From the NCBI GenBank assembly GCA_017631775.1, contig JAGBSQ010000165.1:1-5168 (forward strand): DNA of 5,168 nucleotides, given 5' to 3'. The translations under genes were made by a program, and so were the position numbers. This stretch comes from Clostridia bacterium (GTDB lineage Bacteria; Bacillota_A; Clostridia; Oscillospirales; CAG-272). Below the pieces are notes generated by a model that saw only the letters and a list, made by a program, of their open reading frames with translations, was not told the origin of the DNA and ran no database searches. Positions 1 through 5,168 of this stretch are shown here, piece by piece (positions within the stretch are counted from its first letter, which is position 1; each line of letters begins with the position of its first letter).

Positions 1-353
1 AGGTTGCAGTAAGCGTAAACGGCAACGGGGGTCTCGTCTGCAAGCGCAAAGGTTACCTCAGGTGCACCGGTAACGTCAAGGCACTTGCGTTGTCCGCCAC
101 GGTTGGTTTGCAGATAAATCCACGCGATGTGGTGCTCCTCGCTCATGGGGTGGGTTACGGAACCGACGTTAACGCGTACGGTGTTGCCTTCAACCGTCAC
201 AACGGGAATGTGCTTCTCAACGCTGGCTTCAGTGACGCCTGCCTCGAGCTTGGTCATTTTTTGGCCGCAGCACATCATGGGAACTCCACTGTTGTGGATC
301 ATACCAACAATATTGCCGCAATGTTCGCAAATGTAAAACTTGTTTTCACACAT
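1..353 (-). CDS. dfx: Desulfoferrodoxin / superoxide reductase (3' end beyond window)
   Basis: This gene encodes superoxide reductase, a cytoplasmic enzyme that reduces superoxide to hydrogen peroxide without making O2, using electrons from rubredoxin. The visible 117 residues hold an N-terminal desulforedoxin domain with the FeCys4 ligands C9, C12, C28 and C29. The catalytic domain follows, with iron ligands H48, H68 and H74 and the axial cysteine C116. The E46-K47-H48 triad supplies the Glu and Lys known to act in catalysis. The last expected His ligand and about 10 further residues lie past the window edge. All four N-terminal cysteines are kept, so this is the two-iron class rather than neelaredoxin. 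The ATG follows a near-perfect AAGGAGGA site. It is the last visible gene of the ldh-fprA-hrb-dfx run, 32 bases after hrb, whose rubredoxin domain is a plausible electron donor. Identity is very secure; operon membership is inferred from spacing. Confidence 0.96.
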   Translation of the reverse strand, partial: MCENKFYICEHCGNIVGMIHNSGVPMMCCGQKMTKLEAGVTEASVEKHIPVVTVEGNTVRVNVGSVTHPMSEEHHIAWIYLQTNRGGQRKCLDVTGAPEVTFALADETPVAVYAYCN

Positions 354-360
354 AATAGTG

Positions 361-368
361 TCCTCCTT
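361..368 (-). promoter_or_regulatory. Strong ribosome binding site of dfx
   Basis: The minus strand reads AAGGAGGA seven bases before the dfx ATG, close to the ideal Shine-Dalgarno sequence. It is the strongest such site in the window and suggests that superoxide reductase is made in larger amounts than its operon partners. Confidence 0.8.
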
Positions 369-385
369 AAATATATGATTGTGTT

Positions 386-997
386 TTATTGGATCTTTTC
401 AAAATCGGCAGCACCGTGTTTGCACAGGGGGCATACGAAATCTTCGGGGAGTTCCTCTCCCTCGTAAATATAGCCGCAAACCTTGCATACGTAGCCTTTT
501 TTGCTCTCGGTTTTGGGGCGAGGCTTAACGTTCTTTTGGTAGTATGTGTAGGTCATTGTTTCCTTATCCGAAATCACGCGCGCCTCGGTAACGGTGCAGA
601 TGAACATTCCGTGTGTGTCGATATCAACGTATTTTTCCACCTTGAGAGAAATGAAGGCGTTGATATAACGCGGAAGAACAACAAGACCGTTTTCGGAGCG
701 GTTGGGGGTGCAATCGGCAAACTTATCTACGGTTCTGCCGCTGACAAAGCCAAAGGCCTCAAACACCTTAAAGGGGGCCTCAACCGTGAGGCAATTGACG
801 TTCATTTTGCCACTTTGTTTGATAACATCATGAGAATAGTTCTTTTTGTTGATGGTGACCGCCACGCGCATGGGGGTATCGGTCAACTGTGTTACGGTGT
901 TGACGATGAGGCCGTTATCCTTTTTGCCATCGTTGCAGGTGACAACGTAAAGACCGTAACCGATACAAAAAAGTGCTTTGGGATCGTTTTTATTCAT
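386..997 (-). CDS. hrb: Flavin reductase-rubredoxin fusion (high-molecular-weight rubredoxin type), FprA electron donor
   Basis: This 203-residue cytoplasmic protein joins an FMN-binding flavin reductase-like domain (about residues 1-155) to a C-terminal rubredoxin domain (about 168-203) through a charged Lys/Pro-rich linker. The rubredoxin cysteines are C171, C174, C189 and C192 in two CxxC pairs. In Moorella thermoacetica the same domain pair forms Hrb, which passes electrons from NADH to FprA. The gene directly follows fprA after 23 bases, which supports that role. The start chosen is the ATG at 997, with GAGGTG five bases upstream; it yields MNKNDPKALF and then the family-like GYGLYVVT. 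An upstream in-frame ATG at 1030 would add 11 unconserved residues and overlap fprA. The rubredoxin domain is short, with 14 residues between CxxC pairs, and resembles that of rubrerythrin. Function is well supported by family and context; preference for NADH or NADPH cannot be read from the sequence. Confidence 0.93.
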   Translation of the reverse strand: MNKNDPKALFCIGYGLYVVTCNDGKKDNGLIVNTVTQLTDTPMRVAVTINKKNYSHDVIKQSGKMNVNCLTVEAPFKVFEAFGFVSGRTVDKFADCTPNRSENGLVVLPRYINAFISLKVEKYVDIDTHGMFICTVTEARVISDKETMTYTYYQKNVKPRPKTESKKGYVCKVCGYIYEGEELPEDFVCPLCKHGAADFEKIQ

Positions 998-1002
998 TTG
1001 TT

Positions 1003-1008
1003 CACCTC
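1003..1008 (-). promoter_or_regulatory. Ribosome binding site fixing the hrb start
   Basis: The minus strand reads GAGGTG five bases before the ATG at 997. No comparable site precedes the alternative in-frame ATG at 1030, so this site decides the start of hrb. Confidence 0.7.
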
Positions 1009-1020
1009 GTGTAACAAATA

Positions 1021-2175
1021 TTATTGACAAAGCTCCTCTGCAAGAGCTTCGATTTGTGCTCTGCTTTCCTCGTTGAGTGCCGAAACAATTTTGACGGTGT
1101 TCTCGGCATAGGTAAGGTTCTTGCTCTTTTCGAGCATGCCCTTCATGGTCTTGGTCGCCATGGGTGCCCAGCTGCCGTTTTCGATAAACGCTACCGCGCG
1201 ATTGCTAAAATTGCGCTCGGTAAGGTGATCGATAAACTGGCGCATAAAGGGGAAAATATCACCGTTGTAGGTGGTGGTGGCAAGCACGAGTTTGCTGTAA
1301 CGGAAGGCATCTTCAACAGCTTCTGCCATGTCGCAACGCGCAAGATCGTTGACAACCACCTTGGGGCAACCCTTGGCGCGAAGCTTATCGGCAAGCTCTT
1401 CAACCGCCTTTTTGGTGTTGCCGTAAACCGAGGTGTAGGCAATCACAATGCCCTCTTCCTCAACTTGATAGCTCGACCAGGTGTTGTAAAGGCCAATGTA
1501 ATAACCGAGGTTTTCGGTGAGCACGGGACCGTGCAAGGGGCAAATGATTTGAATATCCAATCCTGCCGCCTTTTTGAGGACTGCTTGCACCTGTGCGCCG
1601 TATTTGCCAACAATGCCAATGTAATAGCGACGAGCCTCGCAGGCCCAATCCTCTTCTACATCGAGGGCTCCGAATTTGCCAAAAGCATCAGCCGAGAAGA
1701 ACACCTTATCGGTACTGTCGTAGGTCATAATAACCTCAGGCCAATGCACCATGGGAGCGGTAATGAATGTGAGCTTATGCTCTCCCAAATCAAGCACGTC
1801 TCCCTCGCCTACCACAATGCGACGGTCGGCATAGTCGGTGCCAAAAAAGTTTTGCATCATGGTAAATGCTCTTGCCGAGGCAACCACTACCGCCTCGGGA
1901 TAGGTTGCAAGAAAGTTTGCAACGTTTGCCGAGTGGTCGGGCTCCATGTGCTGCACCACAAGATAGTCGGGCTTACGCTCGCCAAGCGCGTTTTGAATAT
2001 TATCGAGCCACTCATTGGTGAATGCCGCATCTACGCTATCCATAATCGCAATCTTTTCATCGATGATGGCATAGGAGTTATACGCCATGCCTTCGGGAAC
2101 GATGTACTGACCCTCAAACAAATCGATTTGGTGGTCATTAACGCCAATATACTTGATGTCTTTTGTAACGTTCAT
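1021..2175 (-). CDS. fprA: A-type flavoprotein FprA (flavodiiron O2/NO reductase)
   Basis: This 384-residue cytoplasmic flavodiiron protein reduces O2 to water and/or NO to N2O in anaerobes. An N-terminal metallo-beta-lactamase-like domain (about 1-240) carries the diiron ligands H76, E78, D80 (in HxExDH), H144, D163 and H215. A flavodoxin domain (about 243-384) follows, with the FMN phosphate loop T248-S-V-Y-G-N-T254 and the later motif TTYNGDIFP. The length matches the minimal class A family of about 400 residues without a fused rubredoxin, and that function sits in the next gene, hrb. The ATG has AAGAGGT five bases upstream and lies 30 bases after the preceding dehydrogenase gene, consistent with co-transcription. 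Close relatives in Moorella and Clostridium act with Hrb or rubredoxin and are induced by oxygen or NO stress. All metal ligands are present, so the enzyme should be active. Whether O2 or NO is the main substrate cannot be told from sequence. Confidence 0.97.
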   Translation of the reverse strand: MNVTKDIKYIGVNDHQIDLFEGQYIVPEGMAYNSYAIIDEKIAIMDSVDAAFTNEWLDNIQNALGERKPDYLVVQHMEPDHSANVANFLATYPEAVVVASARAFTMMQNFFGTDYADRRIVVGEGDVLDLGEHKLTFITAPMVHWPEVIMTYDSTDKVFFSADAFGKFGALDVEEDWACEARRYYIGIVGKYGAQVQAVLKKAAGLDIQIICPLHGPVLTENLGYYIGLYNTWSSYQVEEEGIVIAYTSVYGNTKKAVEELADKLRAKGCPKVVVNDLARCDMAEAVEDAFRYSKLVLATTTYNGDIFPFMRQFIDHLTERNFSNRAVAFIENGSWAPMATKTMKGMLEKSKNLTYAENTVKIVSALNEESRAQIEALAEELCQ

Positions 2176-2205
2176 TTTATACCTCTTGTATTTTATTAAT
2201 CATTT

Positions 2206-3240
2206 TTAGAAGCATTTGCCACTGCGGCAATCCTCTGTTACGCCGCCACGGTAGCAAATTTCGTTGGGACATTGTCCCGTTTGCGAGAATTGCAAAATAT
2301 TTTCAATGGTCGTCTCTGCAATATTTGCAAGAGCCTCGTTTGTAAGAAAAGCTTGGTGCGATGTGACGATGACGTTGGGCATAGAAATCAAACGCGCGAG
2401 GATATCGTCATCGAGAATGTGACCCGAATAGTCCTCAAAGAAGAAGTCGGATTCTTCCTCGTAAACGTCGAGACAAGCCGCGCCCACGTGACGGGATTTG
2501 ATGGCGGCGAGGAGTGCCTCGGCATCGACCAAAGCTCCGCGCGAGGTGTTGATGAGCACCACGCCGCGACGGCACTGTGCCAGCGTTTCTTCGTTAATCA
2601 TGTGGTAGGTCTCATCGGTCAGGGGGCAATGCAAAGAGATGATGTCACTCCCTGCAAACAGTTCGGGCAGGTCAACGTAGCGAACCGTGTCGCCGTTGTC
2701 AATCCCCTCGGCGGGGAATTTATCGTATGCCAGCACCTTCATGCCAAAGCCGCGACAAATATCAATAAATACACGTCCGATCTTACCCGTGCCAATGATG
2801 CCAACAGTCTTGCCGTGCAAATCAAAGCCTGTCATATTGTTCAAGCTGAAATTGAAATCGCGGGTGCGAATATATGCCTTGTGAATGCGGCGAATAGATG
2901 TGAGAAGCATTGCCATCGCGTGCTCGGCTACCGCATAAGGCGAGTAGGCAGGAACGCGCAAAACGTGGATCTTGCCAAAAGCGTAGCGCACGTCAACGTT
3001 ATTAAAGCCTGCACAACGAAGAGCGATCATGCCAACGCCCATTTCGCACAAGCGGTCGATAACGGCGGCGTTGACCGTGTCGTTTACAAACACGCAAACG
3101 CCATCGCATCCGCGAGCGAGATCGACGGTATCTTCGTTGAGCTTCGTTTCGTAAAATTTAAAGTGAATTCCCGAATTCCCTGATGCCACTTCAAAAGACT
3201 GTCTATCATAAGGTTTGGTATCAAAAAAAGCGAATTTCAT
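2206..3240 (-). CDS. ldhA: D-lactate dehydrogenase-type 2-hydroxyacid dehydrogenase with cysteine-rich tail
   Basis: This 344-residue NAD-dependent D-2-hydroxyacid dehydrogenase most likely interconverts pyruvate and D-lactate in the cytoplasm. The split catalytic domain surrounds a central Rossmann domain (about 100-300). The dinucleotide loop is G150-T-G-K-I-G155, with the NAD-ribose-binding acid D173. The active-site residues are R234 (NTSRG), E263 (YEEES) and H295 (SHQAF), spaced exactly as in D-lactate dehydrogenases. The stretch DVYEEESDFFFED is typical of the LdhA subgroup, though related 2-hydroxyacid specificities cannot be excluded. The last 21 residues carry four cysteines (C324, C329, C338, C343), which is not usual for the family. 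The only well-placed ATG follows AAGGAG at a long 14-base spacing, so translation may be modest. It leads the oxygen-defence run, 30 bases ahead of fprA. Pairing with these genes suggests a redox-balancing role under oxygen exposure, which is inference. Confidence 0.9.
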   Translation of the reverse strand: MKFAFFDTKPYDRQSFEVASGNSGIHFKFYETKLNEDTVDLARGCDGVCVFVNDTVNAAVIDRLCEMGVGMIALRCAGFNNVDVRYAFGKIHVLRVPAYSPYAVAEHAMAMLLTSIRRIHKAYIRTRDFNFSLNNMTGFDLHGKTVGIIGTGKIGRVFIDICRGFGMKVLAYDKFPAEGIDNGDTVRYVDLPELFAGSDIISLHCPLTDETYHMINEETLAQCRRGVVLINTSRGALVDAEALLAAIKSRHVGAACLDVYEEESDFFFEDYSGHILDDDILARLISMPNVIVTSHQAFLTNEALANIAETTIENILQFSQTGQCPNEICYRGGVTEDCRSGKCF

Positions 3241-3254
3241 TGTTTTTTCGTATT

Positions 3255-3260
3255 CTCCTT
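3255..3260 (-). promoter_or_regulatory. Ribosome binding site of ldhA at long spacing
   Basis: The minus strand reads AAGGAG 14 bases before the ldhA ATG. The match is good but the distance is longer than the usual 5-10 bases. No nearer in-frame start codon exists upstream or just downstream that would shorten it. Confidence 0.55.
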
Positions 3261-3285
3261 AATTAATTGGATATGTACTAACAAT

Positions 3286-3315
3286 ATTATAGCAAAAGAA
3301 ATATTCATTTTGCAA
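3286..3315 (-). promoter_or_regulatory. Candidate sigma-A promoter of the ldhA-fprA-hrb-dfx operon
   Basis: On the minus strand TTGCAA (3315-3310) and TATAAT (3291-3286) are separated by 18 bases. The -10 box is a perfect match and the -35 box matches TTGACA at four of six positions. Transcription would start near 3279, giving a leader of roughly 39 bases. This is the best promoter-like sequence in the window. Confidence 0.6.
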
Positions 3316-3327
3316 TACCTTTTGCTA
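3290..3327. repeat. 9-bp inverted repeat bracketing the ldhA promoter
   Basis: TAGCAAAAG at 3290-3298 and its exact reverse complement CTTTTGCTA at 3319-3327 are 20 bases apart. The arms touch the -10 box and flank the -35 box, a position suited to a repressor binding site. No known regulator was matched to this sequence. Confidence 0.4.
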
Positions 3328-3329
3328 AT

Positions 3330-3352
3330 TTTTTTAGAAAAATTCTAAAAAA
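3330..3352. promoter_or_regulatory. Perfect palindrome with PerR/Fur-like core (candidate operator)
   Basis: Two perfect 10-base arms, TTTTTTAGAA and TTCTAAAAAA, flank AAA. The central 15 bases (3334-3348), TTAGAAAAATTCTAA, agree with the PerR consensus TTATAATNATTATAA at 11 of 14 fixed positions. The element lies 14 bases upstream of the -35 box of the better promoter. In Clostridium acetobutylicum PerR is known to repress fprA, desulfoferrodoxin and related genes, so context supports a peroxide-responsive operator. The stem is almost all A/T, which argues against a terminator. Assignment to PerR rather than another repressor is inference. Confidence 0.45.
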
Positions 3353-3364
3353 TTTCACATTCTT

Positions 3365-3370
3365 ATTATA
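3365..3370 (-). promoter_or_regulatory. Possible second, upstream -10 box
   Basis: A second perfect TATAAT lies on the minus strand about 125 bases before ldhA. No TTGACA-like box is seen 16-19 bases upstream of it and there is no extended TG. It could be a weak or activator-dependent promoter, or chance in AT-rich DNA. If used, the palindrome at 3330-3352 would lie just downstream of its start site. Confidence 0.3.
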
Positions 3371-3408
3371 CCCTGCCCTGCAGTTCTCTATTCCTTTCCC
3401 AAAGCAAC

Positions 3409-3443
3409 AAAAAAAGGACCCTTCTGTTGGAAGGATCCCTTTT
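3409..3443 (-). terminator. Rho-independent terminator of the uxuA-uxuB unit
   Basis: Just past the uxuB stop codon a hairpin forms with a CTTCC/GGAAG top stem, a five-base loop (3425-3429), one C-A mismatch and a further GGA/TCC pairing. On the minus strand it is followed by seven T residues (3415-3409). The A-rich 5' side of the stem pairs partly with the T run. It separates the hexuronate genes from the oxygen-defence operon. Confidence 0.85.
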
Positions 3444-3453
3444 GTTTTTTAAA

Positions 3454-4284
3454 TTATACGCCGCTGTAAGCGTTGAAGCCGCCGTCAACAGGAATGATAA
3501 CACCGGTTACAAAGCCGGATGCTTCATCACTTGCGAGCCAGAGAAGTGTGCCGATGAGGTCGGAAACTTCACCAAACTTCTTTTGAGGCGTGCTTGCAAG
3601 GATCTTGCCTGTGCGAGCGGTGGGAGTGCCATCCTCGTTGAAGAGGAGCGCACGGTTTTGGTTGGTTACAAAGAAACCGGGAGCAATGCCGTTAACACGA
3701 ATTCCGCAGGGTGCAAAGTGAACTGCCAACCATTGTGTAAAGTTGGAGATACCTGCCTTTGCAGCACTGTATGCGGGAATTTTGGTGAGAGGACGGAATG
3801 CATTCATGGAAGAAATGTTGATGATGTTACCACCGGTTTGAACCATATCCTCAGCGAATACTTGGGTTACAAGGAATGCGGAGGTGATGTTGAGGTCGAA
3901 TACGAACTTCAGACCGCTCTCTTCAAGATCGAAGAAGGTCTTGCAGCCCTCGGTATCAGGGGTCATGTATTCGTTATCGCTGGAAGCGCGGGGGTTGTTG
4001 CCGCCTGCACCGTTGATGAGGAAGTTAACCTTGCCCCACTTTTCGTGAATGATGTCACGAGCAGCGATGATGCTATCCTTTACAAGGCAGTTGGTGCCAA
4101 TACCAATCGCGTTTTCGCCAATGGAAGCAGCAACCTCTTGTGCAGCCTTTTCGTTGATGTCAAGGAGCGCTACCTTTGCGCCGCACTCAGCCAATGCACG
4201 GCCGAACTCAGCCATCAGAATGCCGCCGCCACCGGTAACAACAACGACCTTATCGGAAAGGTCAATACTGTAAGGAAGTTTCAT
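3454..4284 (-). CDS. uxuB: SDR-family D-fructuronate reductase (mannonate oxidoreductase)
   Basis: This 276-residue cytoplasmic short-chain dehydrogenase probably reduces D-fructuronate to D-mannonate with NAD(P)H in glucuronate breakdown. The Rossmann fold starts with T17-G-G-G-G-I22 and has D42 after the second strand, which favours NAD(H). NGAG at 91-94 replaces the usual NNAG. The catalytic set is N132, S159, Y172 and K176 (YSAAK), and the C-terminal end has the SDR-typical VDGG. The glycine motif departs from the common TGxxxGIG pattern, as in the Bacillus YjmF/UxuB group. A longer loop at about 97-125 also fits that group. It is not homologous to E. coli UxuB, a mannitol-dehydrogenase-type enzyme. 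It follows uxuA by 18 bases, with AAAGGA 11 bases before the ATG overlapping nearly the end of uxuA. SDR identity is certain; the substrate rests on that neighbour, and gluconate 5-dehydrogenase-like activity is the main alternative. Confidence 0.87.
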   Translation of the reverse strand: MKLPYSIDLSDKVVVVTGGGGILMAEFGRALAECGAKVALLDINEKAAQEVAASIGENAIGIGTNCLVKDSIIAARDIIHEKWGKVNFLINGAGGNNPRASSDNEYMTPDTEGCKTFFDLEESGLKFVFDLNITSAFLVTQVFAEDMVQTGGNIINISSMNAFRPLTKIPAYSAAKAGISNFTQWLAVHFAPCGIRVNGIAPGFFVTNQNRALLFNEDGTPTARTGKILASTPQKKFGEVSDLIGTLLWLASDEASGFVTGVIIPVDGGFNAYSGV

Positions 4285-4302
4285 AATCTTTTATATCCTT
4301 TC

Positions 4303-5168
4303 TTATTTCAAGCTCTTCTCAATAGCCTCAAACAGACCGTAGAGATAGGTTGCACCCAGTGCGCGGTCGTACAGACCGTAGCCGGGCTTACCGTCTTCGC
4401 CCCAAATGTTGCGGCCGTGGTCGGGACGTACGTAGCCGTCAAAGCCTGCTTCTACAAGCGCCTTAACGATGCCGTACATATCAAGGCTACCCATCGAGGT
4501 CAGGTGTCCGCTCTCGCAGAAGTCGAGTGCACCGGAGTGGGTGATTTGACGAAGGTGTACGAAATAGGAACGAGCTGCCAGCTTGGAAGCCATTGCTACC
4601 ATATCGTTGTTACGTCCTGCACCAAGAGAACCGGTGCAAAGGGTGATGCCGTTGTGGGTGTTGGGAACAGCCGCGAAGAGCTTATCGTAGCTATCCATAC
4701 CCGTGATGATACGGGGCAGGCCGAACATATCCCACGGCGGGTCATCGGGGTGAATTGCCATGTTGATGCCGGTCTCGTCGCAAGCAGGCATAATGCCCTT
4801 GAGGAAGTAAACGAGATTTTCGAAGAGTTGCTCGTGGCTCATGCCGCTGTAAGCGTCAAGGAGAGAGTTGAGCTCTTCGGAGGTATAACTTTCATCCCAA
4901 CCGGGAAGGTGGAGGTTGTGAGGATCAAGACCCATCAGCTCCTCATGGTTGTAAGAGAGCGCGTTGGAGCCGTCCTCTGCCTCGGTGTGCAGATTGGTGC
5001 GCAACCAGTCGAATACGGGCATAAAGTTGTAGCACATGCACTTAACGCCTGCCTTGCAAGGTTGCGGATGGTGGTTGCATAGTTTGCAATGTAACGGTCA
5101 CGGGTGGGGAGACCGAGCTTGATGTCCTCGTGTACGGGAACACTCTCGATAACCTCCATTTCAAGACC
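4303..5168 (-). CDS. uxuA: Mannonate dehydratase (5' end beyond window, apparent frameshift)
   Basis: UxuA dehydrates D-mannonate to 2-keto-3-deoxy-D-gluconate, following UxuB in hexuronate breakdown. The main frame (5055 to 4303) carries the expected metal ligands: His in AIHPDDPPW, Cys in LCTGSLGAG, His in HLRQ and Asp in RPDHGR. Their spacing agrees with His199, Cys238, His265 and Asp310 of the Streptococcus suis enzyme as I recall it. The start of the visible gene, [19 protein letters not shown] through TIRNLA (5168 to 5055), is also clearly UxuA but lies in another frame. Joining needs one extra base near 5054-5055, which restores [19 protein letters not shown] as the family expects. By alignment about 60 N-terminal residues lie outside the window. 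The gene may be a fresh pseudogene, or the missing base a sequence error; the intact ligands in the remainder favour error or a very recent event. Confidence 0.92.
5053..5057 (-). other. One-base frameshift site within uxuA
   Basis: The upstream frame reads GCA at 5057-5055, and the downstream frame resumes with AAG at 5055-5053, sharing one base. An AAA run shortened to AA on the coding strand explains it. Without correction translation would leave the UxuA frame here and stop near 4935. Confidence 0.85.

Noticed and set aside
389..1027. A plus-strand open frame of 212 codons opposite hrb, and one of 303 codons opposite ldhA at 2272-3183
   Set aside because: Both are shadows of the real minus-strand genes, for the same codon-usage reason, with no supporting start signals.
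386..1030. Longer hrb starting at the ATG at 1030
   Set aside because: The extra 11 residues are unlike the family, the start overlaps the fprA end, and the good Shine-Dalgarno site serves the ATG at 997.
1024..2199. A plus-strand open frame of 391 codons opposite fprA
   Set aside because: It is codon-aligned antisense to fprA, whose metal and FMN motifs are complete. The antisense product is low-complexity in character and matches no family I know.
3330..3352. The AT-rich palindrome as a transcription terminator
   Set aside because: The stem has only one G-C pair, so it would be too weak, and a proper terminator already lies at 3409-3443. It fits an operator better.
5050..5062. Programmed -1 ribosomal frameshift in uxuA
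   Set aside because: No X-XXY-YYZ slippery heptamer is present, and the UxuA family is not known to use recoding. A missing base is simpler.
3427..5082. A plus-strand open frame of 551 codons opposite uxuB and uxuA
   Set aside because: It lies wholly antisense to two well-recognised genes and shows no recognisable domain. It also crosses the terminator side without its own ribosome binding site. It is open because the coding strand rarely uses TTA, CTA and TCA codons, whose complements would be stops.

Overview
The window looks like a piece of a strictly anaerobic, fermentative Firmicute, most likely a gut Clostridia/Oscillospiraceae-type bacterium. This is inferred from family resemblance, the clostridial set of oxygen-detoxification proteins, strong AGGAGG-type ribosome binding sites and moderate GC; no taxonomic search was possible. 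All six genes lie on the minus strand, so the biology reads from high to low coordinates.

Region 1 (5168 to about 3408) is the end of a hexuronate-degradation operon. It holds uxuA (mannonate dehydratase, cut by the window edge and carrying an apparent one-base frameshift near 5053-5057), then, after 18 bases, an SDR-type uxuB (fructuronate reductase). UxuB reduces D-fructuronate to D-mannonate and UxuA dehydrates that to 2-keto-3-deoxygluconate. A hairpin followed by seven U residues ends this unit.

Region 2 (about 3241-3407) is an AT-rich regulatory region. It has two possible TATAAT boxes and a 10-bp perfect palindrome with a PerR/Fur-like 15-base core. A second, 9-bp inverted repeat brackets the better promoter, and a degenerate Rex-like sequence lies at the likely transcription start.

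Region 3 (3240 to 1, continuing off the window) is a tightly spaced run of four genes. In order they are a D-lactate dehydrogenase-type 2-hydroxyacid dehydrogenase with an unusual four-cysteine tail, FprA (diiron flavoprotein that reduces O2 or NO), a flavin reductase-rubredoxin fusion (Hrb type), and desulfoferrodoxin (superoxide reductase, cut by the window edge). Hrb is the known kind of NAD(P)H-linked electron donor to FprA, and its rubredoxin domain could also serve desulfoferrodoxin. The cluster therefore looks like a compact O2/NO and superoxide defence module. Its least expected feature is that a lactate dehydrogenase-like gene leads it, under what may be peroxide- or redox-sensing control.
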